A model generated the notes under the pieces. It saw only the letters and a list, made by a program, of their open reading frames with translations. It searched no databases and was not told the origin of the DNA. Below, one piece after another: positions 1-5,739 of a stretch of DNA of 9,636 nucleotides (its first letter is position 1; each line of letters opens with the position of its first letter). The position numbers were made by a program, and so were the translations under genes. This DNA comes from JAFGPJ01 sp964612465 (GTDB lineage: Bacteria; Planctomycetota; Phycisphaerae; Sedimentisphaerales; Anaerobacaceae): contig CAZTDF010000181.1 of the NCBI GenBank assembly GCA_964612465.1, positions 1 through 9,636 of the forward strand. The letters are read 5' to 3'.

Positions 1-1111
1 TCAATATCTCAACCCGGCCTTTCAGGTCCGGCAGCGGCACAAATATTTGCCTGTCGAACCGTCCCGGGCGCGTCAGCGCATGGTCCAGGATGTCGGAGCG
101 GTTTGTCGCCGCTATTACAATCACCTGGTCGTTCGTATCGAACCCGTCCATCTCCACCAGGATAGCATTGAGTGTCTGTTCGCGTTCATCGTGCCCGCCG
201 CCTGCGAAGCCGGCGCCGCGTTTTCTGCCGATGGCGTCGACTTCGTCGAGGAAAATGATGCAAGGTGAATTTTCCTTGGCCTGCTTGAACAAGTCACGTA
301 CACGCGATGCCCCGACCCCAACGAACATCTCCACGAAATCGCTGCCCGAAATACTGAAGAACGGCACATCCGCCTGGCCTGCTATGGCTTTGGCCAGTAA
401 TGTTTTTCCGCAACCGGGCGGGCCTACAAGCAAAACACCACGGGGGATGCGACCGCCTAAGCGCTGGAATTTTTTCGGATTTTTCAAAAATTCGATTATC
501 TCCGCTACTTCTTCCTTTGCTTCTTCCACGCCGGCCACGTCCTCGAATGTTACATTGGCCTTGTCTTTTCCCTGCAGCCGATGTTTGCTGCGACCGAACG
601 ACATGAGCATTCCGCCGGCCCCGCTGCGAAGGTTCCGGGCGAAGAAAAAATAGAAAAATCCAATCAATAAAACCAGCGGCAAAACCCACTGCATCAGCAT
701 AATCAGCCAAATACGCTGCGGCGCCGATTCTTCTTTGACGCCGCTTTCTTCCAACCACTGCCCAAGTCGCTCTCCTTGCACGTTCGCATTGTAATTGACA
801 ACAAAAGACTTTTTACTCTTGCCTTGCTGGCTGTTTAAAAAATCATCGGTGAATTGACCAGTTATCTCAGTGTCCTTTACAATGACACTTTCGATTTGGC
901 CTTGCTTAAGGTGCTCCTTGAATTCATCTACAGATATCTTATCGATCCTCTGCCATTGTTGCAGCATCATCATTACCATGAATATCGTAATGGCAATTAT
1001 AAGATAACTGAACGGTCCCCGCTTATATCGCGGCAGGGGCGGCTTTTTACCAGGCCTGTTTTGCTGGCCGCGACGCGGCAAACCGGGCTTATTGTCTTGT
1101 TTATCGTTCAT
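1..1111 (-). CDS. ftsH: ATP-dependent zinc metalloprotease FtsH (N-terminal 370 residues; continues beyond left edge)
   Basis: FtsH is a membrane-anchored hexameric AAA+ protease that extracts and degrades membrane and regulatory proteins. Reading leftwards from ATG at 1111, the frame is open for 370 codons to the window edge. Visible parts: a basic, Pro/Gly-rich cytoplasmic N-terminus (1-33), first membrane helix about 34-50, a periplasmic segment, a second helix about 134-158, then the AAA+ domain. This contains Walker A GPPGCGKT (230-237), pore loop FVG (263-265), Walker B IIFLDEID (285-292) and the second region of homology from ATNRSD to RPGRFDR, with likely arginine fingers R351 and R354. 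The zinc protease domain (HEXXH) lies outside the window, so its integrity cannot be judged. It is the last gene of the cluster seen here, 38 nt after the LptE-like gene. The ribosome binding site is weak (AGAAG about 9 nt upstream). Family assignment is firm. Confidence 0.97.
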   Translation of the reverse strand, partial: MNDKQDNKPGLPRRGQQNRPGKKPPLPRYKRGPFSYLIIAITIFMVMMMLQQWQRIDKISVDEFKEHLKQGQIESVIVKDTEITGQFTDDFLNSQQGKSKKSFVVNYNANVQGERLGQWLEESGVKEESAPQRIWLIMLMQWVLPLVLLIGFFYFFFARNLRSGAGGMLMSFGRSKHRLQGKDKANVTFEDVAGVEEAKEEVAEIIEFLKNPKKFQRLGGRIPRGVLLVGPPGCGKTLLAKAIAGQADVPFFSISGSDFVEMFVGVGASRVRDLFKQAKENSPCIIFLDEVDAIGRKRGAGFAGGGHDEREQTLNAILVEMDGFDTNDQVIVIAATNRSDILDHALTRPGRFDRQIFVPLPDLKGRVEIL

Positions 1112-1149
1112 AATTTAATCTTCTGCACATCGTGAACCGGCCCACGATT

Positions 1150-1758
1150 CTACCATTTCCTTTCCATTAGTTCTACGATCTTTCGTGCCAGATTGTTTGC
1201 CGCAAGAGTCGAAGCATATTTAAAATCCTGCTGCTGGTATGTAGAATAACTTGCTGAGGCACTAACAGATAGATGATCCATCATCAATTGTCCGGTCTTC
1301 AGATTTTTCCAATTAACAACGGCCCACACTTCAACTTCTTTTTCCAGAATTGTGCCTATTTCGGGATCGATGCTGAGCGCCAATTCACCTATTGAAACTA
1401 TCTGACCGCTTATTACGGAATCGGCACGGTCCGAATCGGAAACTATCTTATAGGGCGTATCGACCTCGATACGTTTGGCCAGGGCATCGGAAAGCTCGAA
1501 TTCCACACCTCGTCGAAAGCTCTGGTTATCGAACATTTCCAGACAAACGCTGCTGACATCTTCCGGAAACAGTGACTCATTGGAATATCCGGCACATCCA
1601 CAAAGTCCCAGGCAAAGAGCGCAAAGGCACAAAGCTGTGTAGGGTGGGGCTTGCCCCACCTTCAAAAATGTCAAGCGCTTTGTTCGGTGGGCCAAGGCCC
1701 ACCCTATATAACTTCTAAGCTTTAATTTCTTCATTTTCAGTAGGTGACTGATTTTCAT
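1150..1758 (-). CDS. lptE: LptE-like outer-membrane lipoprotein with a repeat in its leader
   Basis: Predicted 202-residue lipoprotein resembling the LptE family, which plugs the LptD translocon delivering LPS to the outer membrane. After a lipobox L-C-G-C (Cys55) comes the short GYS start of the mature part, then a segment on a protein with changed N-terminus, a SVCLEMFDNQSF strand typical of LptE (short conserved 'f.N.s' after the first strand), the helix with LSDALAKRIE, the IVSDSDRADSVISGQI strand, and a final helix. The leader is abnormally long: residues 18-40 are encoded by a palindromic repeat (1640-1706) lying between a basic start (MKKLKLRS) and the hydrophobic Cys/Leu core. It follows the BamD-like gene by 11 nt and precedes ftsH by 38 nt, consistent with one transcript. 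No good Shine-Dalgarno is seen at 1758; ATG at 1734 is an alternative in-frame start. Family assignment rests on pattern recognition and is moderate. Confidence 0.72.
   Translation of the reverse strand: MKISHLLKMKKLKLRSYIGWALAHRTKRLTFLKVGQAPPYTALCLCALCLGLCGCAGYSNESLFPEDVSSVCLEMFDNQSFRRGVEFELSDALAKRIEVDTPYKIVSDSDRADSVISGQIVSIGELALSIDPEIGTILEKEVEVWAVVNWKNLKTGQLMMDHLSVSASASYSTYQQQDFKYASTLAANNLARKIVELMERKW
1640..1706. repeat. 67-bp double-hairpin palindromic repeat (REP/MITE-like) inside the LptE-like leader
   Basis: Two stem-loops stand close together: GGTGGGGC-TT-GCCCCACC (1643-1660) and GGTGGGCC-AA-GGCCCACC (1686-1703), each with perfect 8-bp arms. The outer ends are also inverted copies of each other: TAGGGTGGG at 1640-1648 and CCCACCCTA at 1698-1706. 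The unit is flanked by TA-rich sequence (TATATA at 1705-1710), as expected for a small non-autonomous element, though no clean target duplication can be proved from one copy. It contains no stop in the lptE frame, so it is translated as residues about 18-40. Only one copy lies in this window; dispersal in the genome is an inference. Confidence 0.75.
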
Positions 1759-1769
1759 GCTGCAACAGC

Positions 1770-2735
1770 TTACTTTTTGGCAAGTATTTCCTTTGCTTCT
1801 TCCGCGGCCTTACTGTCCGGCCAATTGTTCACTACCATATCATAATAAAGATTGGCGGATTGTCTATTTCCGGTTCTTTGATAATACCGGCCTATACTAA
1901 GCTGCTTGTAGGCTAATTGCTCGTCAATCTCGCTCAGTATCTCATCAACCCCGATTTCTTTGGCATCTATAGGATATAGTAACTTGAATCTTCCGTAATA
2001 GCTTTTTGCCGAGCTTAGGCATGAAGCATCATAAAACGTCCTTTTATGCTCCGGAGGCTTGTTATACACCGCGTGTTTATTACGAGCCATACCAAGCAGT
2101 GCATTCCTGCCAACCGGCCCCATTTCCCATTCCAATGATATCTCCCACCATTTGAGAAATGCTTCGTTGAATTTTTCCCTTCCTTCGTAGTTTTCAGCCA
2201 CAGCGACAGATGCTTTTATCCCCATTTGTGTGTCGAGACCGACCCGGTCGGTAATCTTTTCCATAATTCTGATACCCTCGGCATATCCTTTGATCTTGAT
2301 GAAACCGAGTAATGTCTTCTTTTTGCCGGCCAAATAAGCCGTCGCTATTGCAAATTCCCTGTCCAAAGCAGCCTCTCGAAATCCGCTTTTAGGATATTCG
2401 GTCAGCAACTTGTCATAATTCCTGACGGCCTTTGTAAACTTGACTTTGCAATAAAATATTTCAGCCTTGATGAAAAGATCGAAATCAGGCCCTGTAATTT
2501 CCGGAAAGTCTTTTTTAAGTGCATCGTAGGCCTTGCGGGCGGCCTTCGTCTGGCCGGTGTCGACGAGCTTCTTGGCTTCGGCAACTGCAACAAGGAATTT
2601 GTCCTCACCATCAGCAGAGACTGCTTTGAAGTCCCCGTCGTTCTCCAGGCGCCATGTGCCCGCCGAGGCCATCGATAGAGCTGTGAGCACTACGGCTATA
2701 GCCAATATTACAAATCGCATTCTATATTCCGGCAT
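1770..2735 (-). CDS. BamD-like exported TPR protein
   Basis: Predicted 321-residue exported protein of tetratricopeptide type resembling BamD/YfiO, the periplasmic scaffold of the outer-membrane beta-barrel assembly machine. The N-terminus has a hydrophobic stretch FVILAIAVVLTAL and a signal peptidase I-like ASA site (residues 23-25). No cysteine follows, so unlike classical BamD it is not an obvious lipoprotein. TPR-like helices occur at about 45-75 (GQTKAARKAYDALKKDFPE), 85-120 (KFTKAVRNYDKLLTEYPKSG) and at the C-terminus, where IGRYYQRTGNRQSANLYYD followed by a WPDS turn is the most BamD-like part. It is the first gene of the minus-strand cluster with the LptE-like gene and ftsH, behind a promoter at 2791-2818. 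ATG at 2720 (GGA 7 nt upstream, MRFV start) is an equally good start. A general TPR or YbgF/CpoB-like role is the main alternative. Confidence 0.75.
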   Translation of the reverse strand: MPEYRMRFVILAIAVVLTALSMASAGTWRLENDGDFKAVSADGEDKFLVAVAEAKKLVDTGQTKAARKAYDALKKDFPEITGPDFDLFIKAEIFYCKVKFTKAVRNYDKLLTEYPKSGFREAALDREFAIATAYLAGKKKTLLGFIKIKGYAEGIRIMEKITDRVGLDTQMGIKASVAVAENYEGREKFNEAFLKWWEISLEWEMGPVGRNALLGMARNKHAVYNKPPEHKRTFYDASCLSSAKSYYGRFKLLYPIDAKEIGVDEILSEIDEQLAYKQLSIGRYYQRTGNRQSANLYYDMVVNNWPDSKAAEEAKEILAKK

Positions 2736-2790
2736 AAATAAAATCCATCAAATGTTCTTCATTTCATTAATCCGACAGGAACCATCGGAC

Positions 2791-2818
2791 ATTATACTCA
2801 TTCCTGAAAGCATTGCAA
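2791..2818 (-). promoter_or_regulatory. Predicted sigma70-type promoter for the BamD-like/lptE/ftsH cluster
   Basis: Read on the minus strand: -35 TTGCAA (2813-2818), 16-bp spacer, -10 TATAAT (2791-2796, a perfect consensus). Transcription would begin near 2784, giving a leader of roughly 50 nt before the start at 2735. No other promoter of similar quality is seen upstream of the cluster. Confidence 0.55.
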
Positions 2819-2873
2819 ACATGCACTTGAAAATATAATCCCAACCAATTTTTCCGCTTCTGCAACAAAAAAC

Positions 2874-2902
2874 TTGTTTTTTAACTCTTTCGGGGCTATA
2901 AA
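2874..2902 (+). promoter_or_regulatory. Predicted promoter for the ADP-ribosylglycohydrolase-like lipoprotein gene
   Basis: TTGTTT (2874-2879), 17-bp spacer, TATAAA (2897-2902). The -10 lies inside an imperfect inverted repeat, GGGGCT-ATAA-AGCTCC (2893-2908, one G·T pair), a possible operator. A strong Shine-Dalgarno AAAGGAG (2937-2943) sits 7 nt before the ATG at 2951. The motif GG(A/G)GCTATAAA occurs both at the -10 and across the ribosome binding site (2940-2950). Confidence 0.45.
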
Positions 2903-2950
2903 GCTCCAAACGAATCAATCATATTTTCTGTTAGATAAAGGAGCTATAAA

Positions 2951-4657
2951 ATGGCTAAAGATCTGTTGAGAATTTTATTGATTGCCACAGTGGTCTCTGG
3001 TCTGGCATATTTATCCGGCTGCCAGACGGACGGATTTGGCAAGGCGCCGGTTCGCCGGATCGCCGTTGAGGATTACGCGGACAAGATGAAGGCCGGCTGG
3101 ATCGGACAAATGGCCGGCGTTGGCTGGGGCGCGCCGACAGAATTCCGCTACAAAGGCGAGATTATCCCGAAAGACAAAATGCCGGCATGGAAGCCGGAAC
3201 TGATCAACCAGTTTAACCAGGATGACATTTACGTCGAGATGACATTCCTGCGAACGCTGGAACTTTACGGGATGGATGTTTCGATTCGCCAGGCGGGTAT
3301 CGACTTCGCCAATAGTGGTTATCCGCTTTGGCATGCTAACAACGCAGGCAGGACACTACTACGTCGGGGCATAGCACCCCCGGATTCCGGCCACCCTGAA
3401 TTCAACAAACACGCCGACGACATCGATTACCAGATCGAGGCAGACTATGCCGGCCTGATTGCGCCGGGCATGCCCAACGTGGCGATCGAGCTTGGCGAGA
3501 CTTTCGGCCGGCTGATGAACTACGGCGACGGACTCTACGGCGGCCAGTTCGTCGGCGGTATGTACGCCGAGGCCTTCTTCGAAGATGATATGGAAAAGAT
3601 TGTCCGCGCGGGACTGAAGTGTATCCCACAGGAAAGCCAGTACGCCGAGTGTATTCGCGATGTGCTCACCTGGTATAAGCAAAATCCCAATGACTGGCAG
3701 AAGACATGGCAGCTTGTCGAGGCCAAATACCAGGACAATCCCGACTACCGCAGATATTCCTGCGATAAGGGCGACTTCAATATCGACGCCAAAATCAACG
3801 GCGCCTATATCGTAATGGGCCTGCTGTATGGCGAAGGTGACCCGGACAAGACGATTATAATCTCGACTCGCTGCGGCCAGGACTCCGACTGCAATCCATC
3901 GAATTCCGGCGGTATATTATTCACTACCATCGGTTTTAAGAATCTGCCGGACAAGTTCAAGTCGGCGTTAAATCCCGAAGGCAAATTCAGCCATACACCG
4001 TATAACTTCCCTATGCTCGTCAGCGTCTCCGAAAAACTCGTCCGTCAGTCGGTCGTGCGTGCCGGCGGGAGAATCGAAAAAGACGATGGCGGCAAAGAAA
4101 CATTCGTCATTCCGGTCAGTAAACCCAGGCTAAGTAAGTTCGAACAGTGCTGGGAACCGGGACCTATTGCCGACAGCAGGTTCACCGAGGCTGAAATGGC
4201 GAAAATCACCGCTATCGCGGGCATAGATATTTCCGAGGCCGTCTCGAAGTTCGCGCCCGGCTGGAAGGTCAAAAGCTGTGGATTCGATATGGACCCGGGC
4301 CTGAAAGAACAAGAGATGGGCAAGAGCAACGTTCTTGTCACCCATCCGCTCGACCGCAGAACCGGCTGTCAGCTTTCACGGCAGGTAAAGCTCCCCGCCG
4401 GCAAGAAAACCACGCTGCATCTGACCGTGGGACATCATCCCGAAGGTGACTGGGACTTAATTGTCGCCGTCGACGGCAAAGAAATCGCTCGCAAAGCCGT
4501 GAGTAAACAAACCACCGGCCGCGACATCTGGATGCAAGCCGAGGTTGATTTGTCCGATTATGCCGGAAAAGAGGTGAAGCTCGAATTGATAAACCAGCCG
4601 ACAGGCTGGATGAACGAGGCCGGTTACTGGACCCAGATTTCGCTGGTAAGCCGGTAG
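2951..4657 (+). CDS. ADP-ribosylglycohydrolase-superfamily lipoprotein with C-terminal beta-rich domain
   Basis: Predicted 568-residue lipoprotein: hydrophobic leader and lipobox L-S-G-C with Cys24, so exported and lipid anchored. The main domain (about 38-370) has hallmarks of the ADP-ribosylglycohydrolase fold (DraG/ARH-like): GWIGQMAGVGWGAPTE (49-64), matching the family's start motif; QDD (90-92) where acidic metal ligands are expected; HADDID (154-159); and GQDSDCN (309-315), matching the G-x-D-[ST]-D-x-N binuclear metal motif. Residues about 475-568 form a separate beta-rich module with WDLIVAVDGK and LSDYAGKEVKLEL, resembling carbohydrate-binding beta-sandwich domains. Cytoplasmic ADP-ribose removal is unlikely for an exported protein; many relatives in planctomycetes and Bacteroidetes sit in glycan-degradation loci, so a glycoside-type substrate is possible (inference). 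The start is fixed by AAAGGAG 7 nt upstream. It is monocistronic: own promoter upstream, strong terminator downstream. Confidence 0.88.
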   Translation: MAKDLLRILLIATVVSGLAYLSGCQTDGFGKAPVRRIAVEDYADKMKAGWIGQMAGVGWGAPTEFRYKGEIIPKDKMPAWKPELINQFNQDDIYVEMTFLRTLELYGMDVSIRQAGIDFANSGYPLWHANNAGRTLLRRGIAPPDSGHPEFNKHADDIDYQIEADYAGLIAPGMPNVAIELGETFGRLMNYGDGLYGGQFVGGMYAEAFFEDDMEKIVRAGLKCIPQESQYAECIRDVLTWYKQNPNDWQKTWQLVEAKYQDNPDYRRYSCDKGDFNIDAKINGAYIVMGLLYGEGDPDKTIIISTRCGQDSDCNPSNSGGILFTTIGFKNLPDKFKSALNPEGKFSHTPYNFPMLVSVSEKLVRQSVVRAGGRIEKDDGGKETFVIPVSKPRLSKFEQCWEPGPIADSRFTEAEMAKITAIAGIDISEAVSKFAPGWKVKSCGFDMDPGLKEQEMGKSNVLVTHPLDRRTGCQLSRQVKLPAGKKTTLHLTVGHHPEGDWDLIVAVDGKEIARKAVSKQTTGRDIWMQAEVDLSDYAGKEVKLELINQPTGWMNEAGYWTQISLVSR

Positions 4658-4680
4658 AATCGAACACTACCTGATATTTC

Positions 4681-4719
4681 AAAAGCGGCGGTAAGCATAA
4701 TGCAACTGCCGCTTTTTTT
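4681..4719 (+). terminator. Rho-independent terminator of the ADP-ribosylglycohydrolase-like gene
   Basis: A 12-bp stem (AAAAGCGGCGGT at 4681-4692 with ACTGCCGCTTTT at 4705-4716, one G·T pair) carries a loop in which GCAT/ATGC can pair further, followed by a run of seven T (4713-4719). It begins 23 nt after the stop codon and separates this gene from the ankyrin region. Confidence 0.88.
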
Positions 4720-4791
4720 ATTTCGTTCTTTCCAGCAAGGCTGCTTTTAGCATGGTTTGATTGACGGACGGTCTCGATTCCGGCATCATTC

Positions 4792-4890
4792 AATGACGAC
4801 AACACTCCTATATCGTTGGTCGAAGACAGAGGCTATAAGGAAATCGCCGTATTTCTGCACAAGCACGGTGCTAAAGAGTGTTCAGCGTAA
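4792..4890 (+). pseudogene. C-terminal remnant of an ankyrin-repeat gene
   Basis: One frame reads NDDNTPISLVEDRGYKEIAV, then FLHKHGAKECSA and TAA. This has the terminal ankyrin pattern 'tPl..A...g..ei...L..hGA', and resembles the end of the intact gene just downstream (GQTPLTSAKQKG...LLEKHGAE). There is no start codon; upstream in frame the ankyrin likeness stops at about 4790 and a TGA comes about 35 nt before. I read it as the tail of a deleted or duplicated ankyrin gene, in the same orientation as the surviving one. It is short, so chance similarity is possible but unlikely given position, phase and stop. Confidence 0.68.
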
Positions 4891-4902
4891 TAATTCTTAA
4901 AG

Positions 4903-4931
4903 TTGCAATTTGACTCAAGTTGCTGTATAAT
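4903..4931 (+). promoter_or_regulatory. Predicted promoter for the ankyrin lipoprotein gene
   Basis: TTGCAA (4903-4908), 17-bp spacer, perfect TATAAT (4926-4931). Expected start of transcription is near 4938, giving a leader of about 47 nt. The leader holds the inverted repeat at 4944-4962 and a Shine-Dalgarno AAGGTGA (4972-4978) 6 nt before the ATG. The -35 is the same TTGCAA as in the promoter of the minus-strand cluster. Confidence 0.65.
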
Positions 4932-4943
4932 GATGTAGTAAAT

Positions 4944-4962
4944 TTGCATGGAAACGATGCAA
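4944..4962 (+). promoter_or_regulatory. Inverted repeat in the ankyrin gene leader (operator or RNA hairpin)
   Basis: TTGCAT (4944-4949) and ATGCAA (4957-4962) form 6-bp arms around a 7-nt centre. It lies just downstream of the predicted transcription start, where a repressor site or short RNA hairpin could act. Only the symmetry is seen; function is inferred. Confidence 0.35.
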
Positions 4963-4984
4963 GTTCCCTGAAAGGTGAACTATA

Positions 4985-5692
4985 ATGAAACACATAAGAC
5001 TTCTTTGCCCGGTCATGATTTTAGTGCTCGTTACTTTTGGGTGTAAGAAGAAAGAGCCTGAACCGGCACAGCAATCTGCCATTCAGAAACAGACACAACC
5101 GGCGAAAACAACGAAACCGGCCGGGCAATCCCCGACCGCTTCGGCCGATACCGAGAGCAAGACCGCCGAAACAACCACCACTGCCCAACCGGCCCAACCA
5201 AACCAGGATCCCGAACTAAATGAATCGCTGAAGAAAGCGGTAGGCACTGGGGATGTAGAAAAGATACGGTCAATTATTGCTGCAGGCGGCGACGTCAACA
5301 CAACAGTTAATAGTGGAGCAACGCTGCTGCACATAGCCCTTTTGGGGGGGCATGAGGATGTGGCGGCACTGCTTATCGCCAAAGGTGCCGACACTCACGC
5401 AAAGATGACGGACGGCACGACACCCCTGCACTTTGCCGCCCTGCGAAACTGTAAGGAGATCGTTAATTTCCTGCTCGACGATGGTACGGATGTCAATGCC
5501 ATGGGAACAAATCTCGGCACCCCGCTCCACATTGCCGTGAATACCGGCAACGTAGAGATTGCCGAGATGCTTATCGCCAAAGGTGCCGATGTTAATATCG
5601 AAAACCAGCGAGGCCAGACTCCGTTAACCTCCGCCAAACAGAAAGGATCCAGGACGATGCTTGAACTGCTGGAGAAACACGGAGCCGAATAG
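4985..5692 (+). CDS. Ankyrin-repeat lipoprotein
   Basis: Predicted 235-residue exported protein. A short leader ends at T-F-G-C (Cys20), a somewhat off-consensus lipobox followed by KKKEPEP, typical of lipoproteins. Residues 21-78 are a low-complexity Pro/Thr/Gln/Ala linker. The rest (79-235) is about five ankyrin units with the usual phase: LLHIALLGGHEDVAALLIAK, TPLHFAALRNCKEIVNFLL, TPLHIAVNTGNVEIAEMLIA and a final GQTPLTSAKQKG...KHGAE. Ankyrin stacks bind proteins; here the stack would face the periplasm or cell surface on a flexible tether. The start is supported by AAGGTGA at 6-nt spacing. The gene has its own promoter and is followed after 47 nt by the first Tat-exported paralogue, so co-transcription and partnership are plausible. 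A G7 tract lies at 5344-5350. A remnant of a second ankyrin gene lies just upstream. Confidence 0.9.
   Translation: MKHIRLLCPVMILVLVTFGCKKKEPEPAQQSAIQKQTQPAKTTKPAGQSPTASADTESKTAETTTTAQPAQPNQDPELNESLKKAVGTGDVEKIRSIIAAGGDVNTTVNSGATLLHIALLGGHEDVAALLIAKGADTHAKMTDGTTPLHFAALRNCKEIVNFLLDDGTDVNAMGTNLGTPLHIAVNTGNVEIAEMLIAKGADVNIENQRGQTPLTSAKQKGSRTMLELLEKHGAE
5371..5589 (+). repeat. Exact 21-bp repeat between ankyrin units
   Basis: The same 21 bases, beginning GCTTATCGCCAAAGGTG, occur at 5371-5391 and 5569-5589. They encode LIAKGAD in both places. The copies are 198 bp apart, exactly two 33-residue ankyrin units, pointing to duplication or gene conversion of repeat units. Confidence 0.8.
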
Positions 5693-5739
5693 TCGTTAAG
5701 TTACAACCCTGTGAAATTATTTTGGAGAGAGCTTGAAAA

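Noticed and set aside
90..653. Plus-strand open frame of 187 codons
   Set aside because: It is the complement of ftsH, whose minus-strand reading carries all AAA+ motifs in order.
1..1111. FtsH lacking its HEXXH zinc site as a protease-dead variant
   Set aside because: The reading frame is still open at the window edge, so the protease domain is simply outside the window.
1669..1674. TTGACA on the minus strand within the repeat, as a promoter carried by the element
   Set aside because: No -10-like sequence occurs 15-19 bp downstream; that span is the GC-rich hairpin.
4338..4805. Minus-strand open frame of 155 codons spanning the terminator and the gap
   Set aside because: It overlaps the end of the lipoprotein gene, runs through a strong terminator hairpin and has no domain likeness.
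4910..4931. TTGACT as the -35 of the ankyrin promoter
   Set aside because: It is only 10 bp from TATAAT; TTGCAA at 4903-4908 gives the correct 17-bp spacing.
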